This document shows positions 12,203 to 20,494 of a stretch of DNA of 33,492 bases, piece after piece. How positions within the stretch are numbered: the first letter of the stretch is position 1; each line of letters begins with the position of its first letter. The notes under the pieces are model-generated. The model was given only the letters and a program-made list of their open reading frames with translations, was not told the DNA's origin and searched no databases. This DNA is from an uncultured Oscillospiraceae bacterium (GTDB taxonomy: Bacteria; Bacillota; Clostridia; Oscillospirales; Ruminococcaceae), in contig CAJULF010000027.1 of the NCBI GenBank assembly GCA_910587135.1, forward strand, positions 1 through 33,492, written 5' to 3'. Position numbers and translations under genes: made by a program.

Positions 12203-14563
12203 TTACTTAGTCGGCTCAATCGTAACGGTGATGTTTGTTCCCTCAGGAACACCTGTAACCTTTACGATAATGAAGTAGCCGTTTGCCGCGTTTTCGGTCT
12301 TTTCACCTGTTGCGGTGTTATACTTAAAGCCCTTGTAGCAGTCGTTTGTCGTGGTGGTATAGGTCTTTGTACCATCGGAAACGGTAATGGTGTAGGAATC
12401 GTTTCTTGCCGCTTCAGTTTCGGTGATAGACATTACCACAAGTTCTGTTTTCTTACCTGCTTCGGTGCTTGCGGGAACATAACCTTCAACGGTTTCAACC
12501 TTGCCGGTTTCGTAATTGCTTGGTTCTTCGCCTACAACGGTAAACTTAGGCTCTGCCGCATTCAGAGTAACCTTAGTGTTCTCAGCCATGTCGTTAATGC
12601 CGCCTACATTGCCCTTGATATTGAACTGGAAACCGATTTGCTGGAGTACATCTGTGTCCTTGACACCATTTGCAGAGGCAAGGGTGCTAAGATCATATTC
12701 AACAGAACCGTCAGCCAGAGTGTTGCCGCCGGTTGCGCACCATGTCCAGCCGGACCCGAACTGCAGGTAAATGCATACGTCAACATTTTCAGCCTTTACG
12801 CCTGCCGCGGTGCAGCTGCCAAAAGCAAGGTTTTCAAGCTTAAGGGTCTTATCCTTTACGTCCTTGTATGTAGTAGTGCCAACTTTGAAGCCGTTCAGCG
12901 TTGTAACAGGTACGTTTACCTGTGCGGCTCTTGTAACGCCTGCTTCGCCCCAGCCGGAAGCGTCAACAACGTTGAGTGTGTAGGGTTTGGTTTCGATTTC
13001 GGGTGCTTTTGCGGTAACGGTAACTTCGCAGGAAGCGGAAATCTCTTCGTTACCCTTTACTTGAACGGTTATGGTTGCCTTGCCTGCCTTAACGGCGGTA
13101 ACAACACCGTCCTTGACGGTCGCAACAGAGGGGTCAGAAGATACCCACTCGATCTCGTCGGTGGTGTCCGATGGCGTAGTGGTAGAGGTCAGAGTGCCTG
13201 TTTTGCCCTCTTCAAGCTCAAGTGTCGCGTCGCTTATCTCAAGCTTTGTGATGGGCTTTTCTTCAGCGGTGACGGTAACGTCACAAGAAGCTGTGAGTGC
13301 GCCAGCGGTTACGGTAATCTTTGCCGTGCCTGCCGCAACCCCGGTCACAACGCCGTCAGCAACGGTCGCGATAGAAGCGTCGGAGGTAATCCACGTATAA
13401 GTAAGCTCGTCAGCGTCTGCGGGGGTTGTGGTAACTGCCAGAAGTTTTGTTGCGCCAACAAGAACGGAAGCAGTTTTATCAATCGCAATAGCGGTTGCGG
13501 GATTGGTTACTGTAACCTTGCACTCAGCTGTCTTGGTTTCGTCGGCTGTGGAGGTTGCCGTAATTGTAGCTGTGCCGCTTGCAACAGCGGTAACCTTACC
13601 ATCGGCTGTTACGGTAGCAACCTTATTGTTGGAAGTTATCCATGTAACGCCTTGGTCAGCGCCTTCAGGTGTTACTGTCGCGGTAAGAGCAGAAGCAGCG
13701 TCGCCTACCTTGAGAGCGAGGGTTGCGGGCTCTACAGTTACCTCTTCAACAGCAACAGTAGCAGGAACATTCAGTACAACCTTGGAAACAGAACAGCTTT
13801 TAAACTGAATCATGATACCATCTGCCAACGCAGCTTCGCGGTAATCATATGGTTCTTGGGTCTGCCAATGGTTACCGGCAATACCAGTAAAAGGCAGATT
13901 AACTGTTGCGCTGGATATTTGATCTTTATAAAAGAAATTTTTATCCCAATCATTATTGACATTAATCCCGCACACTGCTCCGCTTGGAGCAGTTGTGTAT
14001 GTCACATCTACCGTGCAATCGGCAATGTTAGCTTCGGTAACACCACAGGTATCTAAATCAGCTGCTGAAATGGTCATTGTACCACCATTGGCATCATATG
14101 TTTTTCCTGCGGGTGCGGTAGAAGCATCAAACAATACGGTTTCATCATTGCTGTCAATGGTGAGAGTAACTTTAGTGGCTTTCGCGTTTTGGAGATTTAT
14201 TTTAGCGCCACCCGTCTTAATTCCAGACCAAAGAGCATCAGTTGAAGTTACTGTAATAGCGGTCCCCAAACTAACACCGTCTCCACAAGCCCAAGAATCA
14301 CATTCTTGGATGTAGTATGCCGACCACTCAGCTCCTTCTACTGTCGAACCTGTTACCAAAACAGAGATAGAGGAGGTTGCGTTTTTAACATCGTCCCCCA
14401 ACGTTAACTCCTCAAATACGCCAATTTGACTGTCATCATATTCATAGATAGTATGCGGCGTCATTTCTTCAGCCGCACTGGCACTCATCGGCATAACGAT
14501 AGCCGTTGTAGTAGCCAATATTGCCGCGCTTAAAAAGCCCGACAAAACTTTTTTAAGTTTCAT
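12203..14563 (-). CDS. Secreted protein with Big_2 Ig-like domains
   Basis: A 786-residue exported protein. The signal peptide is KKVLSGFLSAAILATTTAIV...SASA (about 1-30). Residues 40-270 form two beta-rich modules with paired WACGDGV/ITIDS-like segments, possibly carbohydrate-binding. About 272-352, 355-430 and 437-513 are three bacterial Ig-like group 2 repeats with the WxSSNxxVATVxxxGxVTAVxxGxATIT pattern. A further beta module and a C-terminal domain (to 786) follow. No LPxTG or transmembrane anchor is visible. AGGAGG precedes the ATG by 7 bases. It is the first gene of the operon with the small peptide, lipoprotein and kinase, suggesting it is a surface partner or target of that system. 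Confidence 0.85.
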   Translation of the reverse strand: MKLKKVLSGFLSAAILATTTAIVMPMSASAAEEMTPHTIYEYDDSQIGVFEELTLGDDVKNATSSISVLVTGSTVEGAEWSAYYIQECDSWACGDGVSLGTAITVTSTDALWSGIKTGGAKINLQNAKATKVTLTIDSNDETVLFDASTAPAGKTYDANGGTMTISAADLDTCGVTEANIADCTVDVTYTTAPSGAVCGINVNNDWDKNFFYKDQISSATVNLPFTGIAGNHWQTQEPYDYREAALADGIMIQFKSCSVSKVVLNVPATVAVEEVTVEPATLALKVGDAASALTATVTPEGADQGVTWITSNNKVATVTADGKVTAVASGTATITATSTADETKTAECKVTVTNPATAIAIDKTASVLVGATKLLAVTTTPADADELTYTWITSDASIATVADGVVTGVAAGTAKITVTAGALTASCDVTVTAEEKPITKLEISDATLELEEGKTGTLTSTTTPSDTTDEIEWVSSDPSVATVKDGVVTAVKAGKATITVQVKGNEEISASCEVTVTAKAPEIETKPYTLNVVDASGWGEAGVTRAAQVNVPVTTLNGFKVGTTTYKDVKDKTLKLENLAFGSCTAAGVKAENVDVCIYLQFGSGWTWCATGGNTLADGSVEYDLSTLASANGVKDTDVLQQIGFQFNIKGNVGGINDMAENTKVTLNAAEPKFTVVGEEPSNYETGKVETVEGYVPASTEAGKKTELVVMSITETEAARNDSYTITVSDGTKTYTTTTNDCYKGFKYNTATGEKTENAANGYFIIVKVTGVPEGTNITVTIEPTK

Positions 14564-14899
14564 ACCTTTCCTCCTAAATTTAGCTAAGATTTCGTTTGGT
14601 GAAGTGTCGATCTGTCTGCTGCGGCACGGTCCAAACAGTTGTTTACAACCTCAATTATAAACCTTATTGTATGGTTTGTCAATATTTTTTCGCTTGTGTT
14701 GAGGGTTTTCTCCTATTTGCACAAATTGTTGGTCCATCTTTTGGCAGTATTTTTTATAATGCCGCGGGTTAATTTAAGTAAATTTTGCCCGTTCCGTTAT
14801 ATAACCGATTTTTGTGACGTTTTATTCTTAACAATCATGAAGAATCGTTATGGGTATGGTAATCACAAAGGATATGTTTGTTTCAACAAATAAAAAAAT
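14564..14899 (-). promoter_or_regulatory. Promoter and leader of the Big_2 operon
   Basis: A consensus promoter on the - strand: TTGACA (14677-14682), 17-base spacer, TATAAT (14654-14659). The roughly 84-base leader can fold through GTTTGG/CCAAAC (14631-14636 with 14594-14599 in + coordinates). The stretch 14683-14899 is AT-rich and holds nothing I can name. Confidence 0.85.
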
Positions 14900-14921
14900 G
14901 CCCCCAATGGCACTTGGGAGC
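14900..14921. terminator. Intrinsic terminator after the toxin-antitoxin pair
   Basis: An 8-bp stem (GCCCCCAA 14900-14907 with TTGGGAGC 14914-14921, one G-U pair) with a 6-base loop. On the - strand a run of seven T follows; on the + strand AATTTTTG follows, so it may work in both directions. Confidence 0.75.
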
Positions 14922-14931
14922 AATTTTTGTT

Positions 14932-15156
14932 TTAAATGTTTTTCAGATGTTTCCACATTTCCTCATGCGAAACTGTTTCGCCGCGTTCAAGCTCTCTTTC
15001 CGCTTCTTCCATTTCCAAACGCTCGTTCGGTGTGACCTTTGTGAAGTCGGGATCCCATGCTTTTACTATACGCTTGAGCATTTCATTGACAAACGCCTGT
15101 TCAGACTCGGGCAGCATTTCTATCATGTTTATTGAATCCTGCATTATCGGTGACAT
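14932..15156 (-). CDS. Probable antitoxin of a type II TA pair
   Basis: A 74-residue acidic, helical protein (DSINMIEMLPESEQAFVNEMLKRIV..., then EMEEAERELERGETVSHEEMWKHL). It lies 14 bases after the RelE/ParE-like toxin gene in the same direction. AAAGGAG stands 9 bases before the ATG. The sequence EAERELERGETVSHEEM is typical of antitoxin C-terminal halves that wrap a RelE-family toxin. The toxin-first order is the less common one. A separate DNA-binding domain is not obvious. Confidence 0.75.
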   Translation of the reverse strand: MSPIMQDSINMIEMLPESEQAFVNEMLKRIVKAWDPDFTKVTPNERLEMEEAERELERGETVSHEEMWKHLKNI

Positions 15157-15170
15157 TCAAATCACTCCTT

Positions 15171-15431
15171 TCAGCCTTTATAAATATCTCCCCTTACTCC
15201 GATGTTGATGACATACACATATATTGTTCCGTCATCAAGATACTTATACACCACCCTATACTGTCCTACTCTCAACCTCTTCCTGCCGTCCGAAAATCCC
15301 TCTAAGGTCTTTATATCACCCTTGGGAGGGTTTTGTGTCAGTCCCTCAATCGCCTTGGCGATTTTTACCTGCATTTTTATCGGAATATCCGTAAGGCTTT
15401 TCTGTGATCTTTTTGAATATTCTATCCTCAT
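15171..15431 (-). CDS. RelE/ParE-family toxin
   Basis: An 86-residue protein with the RelE/ParE fold pattern: MRIEYSKRSQKSL, helix IPIKMQVKIAKAIEGLTQNP, LEGFSDGRKRLRVGQYRVVYKY and VYVINIGVRGDIYKG. RLRVGQYRVVY is the hallmark strand pair. RelE members cut mRNA on the ribosome while ParE members hit gyrase; this sequence does not decide between them. GGGAG lies 8 bases before the ATG. The promoter overlaps that of the divergent PqqD operon, so antitoxin binding could affect both. Confidence 0.85.
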   Translation of the reverse strand: MRIEYSKRSQKSLTDIPIKMQVKIAKAIEGLTQNPPKGDIKTLEGFSDGRKRLRVGQYRVVYKYLDDGTIYVYVINIGVRGDIYKG

Positions 15432-15460
15432 AGCCGTTCTCCCAAAAAACTTTCAACTAT

Positions 15461-15505
15461 ATTATATCATAACAGCTTGACAAAATCAATAGCTTATGCT
15501 ACAAT
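15461..15505. promoter_or_regulatory. Overlapping divergent promoters (TA pair and PqqD operon)
   Basis: The - strand promoter is TTGATT (15484-15489), 17-base spacer, TATAAT (15461-15466). The + strand promoter is TTGACA (15477-15482), 17-base spacer, TACAAT (15500-15505). The two -35 regions are interleaved, so RNA polymerase cannot occupy both at once. Confidence 0.8.
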
Positions 15506-15530
15506 TTTCATAGAAACGGGGGGGCTTATT

Positions 15531-15800
15531 ATGAAAATCAGAAACGGATTCATGCTGCGCAAGGTCGGCGGTCAGAACGTGGTTGTTGCGGTAGGCGCGG
15601 CAAGCAGGGATTTCAACGGTATAATCAAGCTGAACGAAACGGGTGCGTTCCTGTGGGAGCTTCTTAAAAGCGAGCGCACCCCCGAGGAGCTGACCGAGGC
15701 GCTTCTTGCGGAGTACGATATTGACCGCGAAACCGCCTCGGCGGACGTGGAGACGTTTGTCGAAAGGCTCAGCCGCGCGGAGCTGCTTGACCGTGGCTGA
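15531..15800 (+). CDS. PqqD-like RRE (peptide-binding) protein
   Basis: An 89-residue PqqD-family protein. It has the winged-helix pattern FMLRKVGGQNVVVAVG, then FNGIIKLNETGAFLWELLKSERTPEELTEALLAEYDID, then a helix VETFVERLSRAELL. The LNETGAFLWELL block is diagnostic. These proteins bind the leader of a precursor peptide and present it to modifying enzymes. A G-rich ribosome site (GGGGGG) precedes ATG 15531 by 9 bases, and the promoter puts transcription start only about 20 bases upstream, which excludes a longer start. It is the first gene of the + strand operon and the natural partner for the YxxP peptide at 12029-12190. Confidence 0.88.
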   Translation: MKIRNGFMLRKVGGQNVVVAVGAASRDFNGIIKLNETGAFLWELLKSERTPEELTEALLAEYDIDRETASADVETFVERLSRAELLDRG

Positions 15801-16275
15801 CCGTGAGGAGTTCTCCCTTGCCGACTACGATGAAACTATCCGTATCGTTCTCGACAGCGGCGGGGAGTTTACTATCTATCCAAAGGGCACGAGCATGCTC
15901 CCCCTTATCCGTCAGGGGCGGGATTCCGTAACGCTCGCAAAGCCCTCCGCACCGCTTAAAAGGGGAGATATTGCCTTTTATCTGCGCGATAACGGGCAGT
16001 ATGTCCTGCACCGCGTCGTCGGGACAGGCGGCGGTCGCTATACCATGTGCGGCGATAACCAGACCGTCCCCGAAAAAGGGATAGAACCGCGGCAGATAAT
16101 CGGCGCGGCGGTGAAGATAAACAGGGACGGTAAGCCTGTGCAGGACAGGTTCTCTTATAGGATATACAAATTGCTTTGGCACGGCTTTTTTATACGCAGG
16201 GTATTTTTAAAGCTTGGGAGAATATTTTCGCGGGAGCGTGTTAAAACGGGAGATCGAACCAATGGCTCAGACTGA
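15793..16275 (+). CDS. S24/S26-family signal-peptidase-like protease
   Basis: A protein of about 160 residues with the serine box PKGTSMLPLIRQGR (nucleophile Ser), RGDIAFYL, VLHRVVG and GDNQTVPEKGI. The general-base position is His (LHRVVG) instead of the Lys of bacterial SPase I, as in SipW/ER-type Ser-His enzymes. No strong N-terminal membrane anchor is present; a hydrophobic stretch (IYKLLWHGFFIRRVFLKL) near the C-terminus may bind the membrane. Such peptidases recur beside PqqD and ABC genes in RiPP-like clusters and may remove the leader. I choose GTG 15793, overlapping the pqqD-like stop, with GGAG 10 bases upstream; TTG 15787 is an alternative. Confidence 0.82.
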   Translation: MADREEFSLADYDETIRIVLDSGGEFTIYPKGTSMLPLIRQGRDSVTLAKPSAPLKRGDIAFYLRDNGQYVLHRVVGTGGGRYTMCGDNQTVPEKGIEPRQIIGAAVKINRDGKPVQDRFSYRIYKLLWHGFFIRRVFLKLGRIFSRERVKTGDRTNGSD

Positions 16276-17917
16276 CAGGGCAACTCTTAAATGGCTCGTT
16301 AAGCACACCAAGGGCATGAGAATAAAGCTGGGCGTTATTCTGGCGGGAAACGCCCTTTTCGGCGCGGTAAGCGTGGATATGGCGCTTCTGATGCGCGACC
16401 TTATCGACGCGGCTGTGGACGGCAACCGCGGCGGTATCGTCCACAGCGGAATACTGCTTGCGACGGTCATCTTAACGCAGTTTGTTATACGTATCTCCTG
16501 CAATATCCTCTCGGAGGACGTTCAGGCGCGTATGGAATCCCGCCTTAGGGCGGATATTCTGTCTTGCCTGATGGGGCGGGAATATTCCGCTCTCGGTAAC
16601 TTCCACAGCGGCGAGCTGCTCAACAGAATGTTTTCGGACGTTTCGGTGGTGGTGAGCGGGATAATTTCCATTGTGCCCTCCGCGGCAAACAATCTGGTGA
16701 GGATAGTTTTCGCGGCGGGGGTGCTGCTTTCCCTTGACTGGCGCTTCGGTATATTTTTTATAGCCGCGGGGCTGTTTGTGTATGCCGCGACAAGGTTTTT
16801 CCGTCCGAAAATGAAAAAACTCCACAGCCGTGTTCAGGAGCGCGAGGGCGCGGTGCGCAGCTTTCTCCAGGAAACGGTTGAGAATCTTCTTGCGGTGAGA
16901 GTTTTCAGCGCGGAGCGGAAAATGCTATCTCAAAATGACGATAATCAGGCTAATATGTATAAGGCGCGCATGAAGCGCAGCGCGTTCAGCATTGCGGCTA
17001 ACGCGGGGCTGGGACTTGCGTTCGGGGCCGGGTATGTTTTCGCGCTGTTGTGGGGCGCGGCAGGCATATACGAGGGAACTATGAGCTACGGAACGCTCAC
17101 CGCGGTTTTGCAGCTCGTGAACCAGATACAGTCGCCGTTTGCGGGGCTGTCCTCGCTGTTCCCCAAGTACTTTTCAATGTGCGCCAGCGCCGAAAGAATA
17201 ATCGCGCTCGAAAAGCTCCCCGCCGAAAAGCCCGCGGAAAAGCTTCTGCCCGCGGAGGGGTTCAAAAAGATACTGCTAAAGAACGTGAGCTTTTCCTATG
17301 GAGAAAATCATGTGCTTGAAAACGTCGGTATCGAGATAGAAAAGGGGGATTTCGTGTCGCTTACAGGCATTTCGGGCGGCGGAAAATCAACGCTTTTCCT
17401 GCTGCTTCTGGGCGCTTACAGCCCCGACAGCGGCAGCGTTTCATTCCCGACGGACGGCGGCAGCTTTTCGGCGGGAAGGGAAACCCGCCCGCTATTTGCC
17501 TATGTTCCGCAGGGCAATCTGCTTTTTTCGGGGACAATTTACGAAAACATCTCATTTCTTAATGATAACGCGGACAGCGACGAGGTCTGTAAGGCGGCGG
17601 AGATTGCCTGCGCAAGGGAGTTTATCGAATCCCTGCCCGACGGTATGAACACGCGTGTGGGCGAAAACGGCTTCGGACTGTCCGAGGGTCAGGCGCAGAG
17701 GATAGCCGTCGCGAGAGCGATACTCGGCGGCGCGCCCATACTGCTTCTTGACGAAGCGACCTCCGCGCTGGACGAGCAGACCGAGGCGCGCCTGCTGAAA
17801 AACATATCGGAGCTGGACGGAAAGACGGTCGTTATAGTTACCCACCGTCCCGCCGCGCTGAAGATATGCACAAAGCATCTGCTGTTAAAGGACGGTAACA
17901 TAAGCTATGGAAATTAA
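16262..17917 (+). CDS. ABC exporter (TMD-NBD fusion)
   Basis: A 551-residue half-transporter of the type I exporter class: six-helix membrane domain (about 20-310) and C-terminal ATPase domain. Walker A is GISGGGKST (about 368-376), the signature reads LSEGQAQRIAVARAI (about 473), Walker B is ILLLDEATSALD (about 492-503), and the switch histidine is in VTHRP. No N-terminal C39 peptidase domain is present, so processing must come from elsewhere, fitting the S24/S26 peptidase encoded just upstream. The start is ATG 16262 with GGGAG 9 bases before it, overlapping the previous gene by 14 bases. It is the likely exporter of the cluster's peptide product. Confidence 0.93.
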   Translation: MAQTDRATLKWLVKHTKGMRIKLGVILAGNALFGAVSVDMALLMRDLIDAAVDGNRGGIVHSGILLATVILTQFVIRISCNILSEDVQARMESRLRADILSCLMGREYSALGNFHSGELLNRMFSDVSVVVSGIISIVPSAANNLVRIVFAAGVLLSLDWRFGIFFIAAGLFVYAATRFFRPKMKKLHSRVQEREGAVRSFLQETVENLLAVRVFSAERKMLSQNDDNQANMYKARMKRSAFSIAANAGLGLAFGAGYVFALLWGAAGIYEGTMSYGTLTAVLQLVNQIQSPFAGLSSLFPKYFSMCASAERIIALEKLPAEKPAEKLLPAEGFKKILLKNVSFSYGENHVLENVGIEIEKGDFVSLTGISGGGKSTLFLLLLGAYSPDSGSVSFPTDGGSFSAGRETRPLFAYVPQGNLLFSGTIYENISFLNDNADSDEVCKAAEIACAREFIESLPDGMNTRVGENGFGLSEGQAQRIAVARAILGGAPILLLDEATSALDEQTEARLLKNISELDGKTVVIVTHRPAALKICTKHLLLKDGNISYGN

Positions 17918-19007
17918 GGCGTTTGATTATCTCTTGGCGCTGCTGAGAAGTGTTCTGAATGATGAGAAGCCGCCCGAGCTGCCCGAGGGTCTGTCCTTTG
18001 GGGAGATTTTCGGCGCGGCAAAGGCGCACAGCGTGGCAAATACGGCTTTTTACGCCGTGGAGCGTCTTGAGAGAAAACCCGAAGAGCCTTTGCTTTCCGA
18101 GTGGGAGCAGCTCCGCGACAAGGCTATCGTAAAGGATATCAATCAGCTTGCCGAGCTGGAGCTGATAAGCGGGGCGCTTTCCGAAAAAAATATCCGCCAT
18201 ATCCCGCTTAAGGGGAGCGTTCTGAAGTGGCTTTACCCCCAGTCCGATATGCGCACGATGTCTGACATAGATATGCTGGTGGACGGGGAAAACGCGGCGG
18301 CTGTGCGGGATATCATGCGGGGGCTTGGCTATACCTGCGAGCATTTCGGGTATGATATACACGATATATATTACAAACAGCCCATAATGAATGTGGAGAT
18401 ACATCGGGAGCTTTTCGGCGAGGAGGGGCAGCAGTTCGGGGAAATTTTCGCTTCGCCGTTTTCTCTTTGCGCGGAATGCTACGAGGGCATGCGGGCAGAT
18501 TTTACCGACGAGTATTTTCTTGCGTATGTTATCGCTCACGCCATAAAGCATTACGGCGAGGGCGGCACGGGGATACGCTCCTTTATGGATATCGCGGTTT
18601 ATCTCAGGGCAAAGCCGACGGATACCGAGCGGGTGTGCGGAATATTGGAGCCGTCGGGCTGCGCGGATACGGCGCGGGATTTCATACGCTTGTCCCAAAT
18701 ATGGTTTGAGGGCGCGGAGAGCGGCGAAAGATACGATAAGATGGCAGATTATGTTTTCTCGGGCGGCACTTACGGCACAATACAGAATGCTGTGGAAAAC
18801 AAGGTGAGATCGGGCGGCAGAGTAAAATACCTTTTCCGTCTTGTCTTCCCTACATTCCGGCATATGAAGCAGCATTACCCGTTTCTGAAAAAAGCGCCTG
18901 TTCTGCTGCCGTTATGCTGGCTGGTGAGGCTGTTCACCAAGCCGTTTATAAATCATGAGCAGAACGCCGCAAAGCTGAGAGCGCTCACAAAAAACGACAG
19001 GAAATAA
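17907..19007 (+). CDS. NTP_transf_5-type nucleotidyltransferase
   Basis: A 366-residue protein of the uncharacterised nucleotidyltransferase family found in RiPP and capsule-like clusters. The catalytic core is visible: helix LISGALSEKNIRHIPLKGSVL, then MRTMSDIDMLV with the paired Asp (D-x-D) of the polymerase-beta nucleotidyltransferase fold, and NVEIHREL as the third acidic strand. A helical C-terminal part follows. The start overlaps the ABC stop by 11 bases. In lasso-peptide and related clusters such proteins accompany HPr-kinase-like kinases and may add nucleotides or act on phosphorylated peptide; the substrate here is unknown. Confidence 0.85.
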   Translation: MEIKAFDYLLALLRSVLNDEKPPELPEGLSFGEIFGAAKAHSVANTAFYAVERLERKPEEPLLSEWEQLRDKAIVKDINQLAELELISGALSEKNIRHIPLKGSVLKWLYPQSDMRTMSDIDMLVDGENAAAVRDIMRGLGYTCEHFGYDIHDIYYKQPIMNVEIHRELFGEEGQQFGEIFASPFSLCAECYEGMRADFTDEYFLAYVIAHAIKHYGEGGTGIRSFMDIAVYLRAKPTDTERVCGILEPSGCADTARDFIRLSQIWFEGAESGERYDKMADYVFSGGTYGTIQNAVENKVRSGGRVKYLFRLVFPTFRHMKQHYPFLKKAPVLLPLCWLVRLFTKPFINHEQNAAKLRALTKNDRK

Positions 19008-19011
19008 GAAT

Positions 19012-20169
19012 ATGATCGAAAAAAGCAATACCCCTATCCGCGTTGCGCAGATACTGGGAAAAATGAACGGCGGCGGCGCGGAGCAGGTGGTCATGAATTA
19101 TTACCGCGCAATCGACAGAAACAAGGTGCAGTTTGATTTTTTTCTTTTTAAAACCTCAAAGCTCGTTCCCGCCGAGGAAATAAAGGAAAAGGGCGGCGGA
19201 CTGTATATGCTGTGCGGCTTTAAAAATCCCGTGAGATATGTCAGGACGCTCGCCGGGCTGCTGCGTGAAAATAAATACGGGATAGTCCATTGCCACCTGA
19301 GTACGCTTTCGTTTTTGCCGCTTCTGGCGGCGAAAAAGGCGGGTGTGCCTGTTAGGATTATCCACAATCACAGCACCTCGGGCGGCGGGCGCGAGCTTGT
19401 GCGCAATATCGCCAAGACGCTGTTCAAGCCGCTTGCAAAGGCTTTTGCCACTCACCGATTTGCCTGCTCGGAGCACGCGGCGCGGTGGATGTACGGAGCT
19501 GCACCCGCCGCGGAGCTTTCAGAGGAAAATATTTCCGACGGAGCGCAGAAAAAAATCGTGCGGATAATGCGAAACGCGATAGACATAGGGCTTTTCCGTT
19601 TTGACGCGTCCAAGCGAAGCTTGTTCCGCGGAGAATTCGGCGTGGCGGGCGGAACACTGCTTTTCGGTCATGTGGGGAGATTCTGCCCCCAGAAAAATCA
19701 GAGGTTTCTTATTGAAATTTTTAAGGAGATACTGCGGGTGCACCCCAATTCAAAGCTGATTATGGCGGGTGTGGGAGAGGATATGGAGCTTATAAGGGCG
19801 ATGGTCGTTGCCGCCGGCATAACCGATAAGGTTATATTCGTGGGGCAGCGGTCGGACGTGGACAGGCTGTACAGCGCCATAGACTGCTTTCTGCTGCCAA
19901 GCAATTATGAGGGTCTGGGCATGGCGGGAGTGGAAGCGCAGTGCTCGGGGCTTTACTGTCTGTTTTCAGATAAGGTTCCGCGGGAAGCCAAGGTTTCCGA
20001 TGGGGCGCAGTTCCTTTCGCTAAGAACCCATTACGCCGATTGGGCGTGTGCCGCGGTAAGCTGCGCGAAGCTGCGGAACGACAAAGCCGCTGAACAGGTC
20101 GCGGCAGCGGGTTATGACATAAACGCGGAGGCTGAAAGGCTATGCAGGTTTTATATTTCCATGAAATAA
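19012..20169 (+). CDS. GT4-family glycosyltransferase
   Basis: A 385-residue GT-B-fold glycosyltransferase. The N-terminal domain begins RVAQILGKMNGGGAEQVVMNYY, the acceptor-side GGGAEQ motif of GT4 enzymes. The C-terminal donor domain has GHVGRFCPQKNQRFLIEIF, KLIMAGVGED, VIFVGQRSDV and LLPSNYEGLGMAGVEAQ (the E-x7-E nucleotide-sugar motif). It has no membrane segment and likely works at the inner membrane face. It sits 4 bases after the nucleotidyltransferase with AGGA before the ATG, so it belongs to the same operon. It may glycosylate the peptide or a surface polymer; the donor sugar cannot be inferred. Confidence 0.9.
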   Translation: MIEKSNTPIRVAQILGKMNGGGAEQVVMNYYRAIDRNKVQFDFFLFKTSKLVPAEEIKEKGGGLYMLCGFKNPVRYVRTLAGLLRENKYGIVHCHLSTLSFLPLLAAKKAGVPVRIIHNHSTSGGGRELVRNIAKTLFKPLAKAFATHRFACSEHAARWMYGAAPAAELSEENISDGAQKKIVRIMRNAIDIGLFRFDASKRSLFRGEFGVAGGTLLFGHVGRFCPQKNQRFLIEIFKEILRVHPNSKLIMAGVGEDMELIRAMVVAAGITDKVIFVGQRSDVDRLYSAIDCFLLPSNYEGLGMAGVEAQCSGLYCLFSDKVPREAKVSDGAQFLSLRTHYADWACAAVSCAKLRNDKAAEQVAAAGYDINAEAERLCRFYISMK

Positions 20170-20391
20170 TTTGCACGGTCAATTTTTGCGATACTAAAGT
20201 TTGAAAATTTTTCATCTTGTATAAAAAAATCAAGGCAACGCAACATTGACGCAGGAAATTTTTCGCGAGAACCAAAGTGCGTAACAAGGAGTGAAGCGGG
20301 GTGTTGCCTTAAATAAATTTGCTTTGCTCGACACCTTATATACAGACTGCGTAATTTTGAAAAAAATTTTACCGTTACCTTAAATAAAGGT
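20170..20391. repeat. Intergenic region with palindromic repeat (20232-20310)
   Basis: The element is bounded by AAGGCAAC (20232-20239) and GTTGCCTT (20303-20310) and contains GCAGGAAATTTTTCGCGAGA and AAGGAGTGAAGCGGGG, related to the repeats at 200-295, 2898-2992 and 4590-4690. It probably ends transcription of the glycosyltransferase operon by folding, although no clean poly-U tract follows. Nothing else is seen in this stretch. Confidence 0.5.
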
Positions 20392-20420
20392 TTGACATTT
20401 AGTGAGAAAAGGTGTATAAT
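20392..20420 (+). promoter_or_regulatory. Consensus sigma-A promoter of the cyclophilin gene
   Basis: TTGACA (20392-20397), a 17-base spacer and TATAAT (20415-20420), both boxes perfect. The leader to the ATG is about 68 bases. Confidence 0.88.
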
Positions 20421-20494
20421 TTAGTCAATCGGAAAATCACGAGCATTGCAAAAGGTAATATTTGTGCGAAAAATAACTGTTAGGAGAATATGAG

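Noticed and set aside
12638..14056. 472-codon + strand open frame opposite the Big_2 gene
   Set aside because: It is a Cys/Gly/Asn-rich shadow of the repetitive Thr/Ala/Val-rich coding strand. The Big_2 reading has a signal peptide, a promoter and domain structure.
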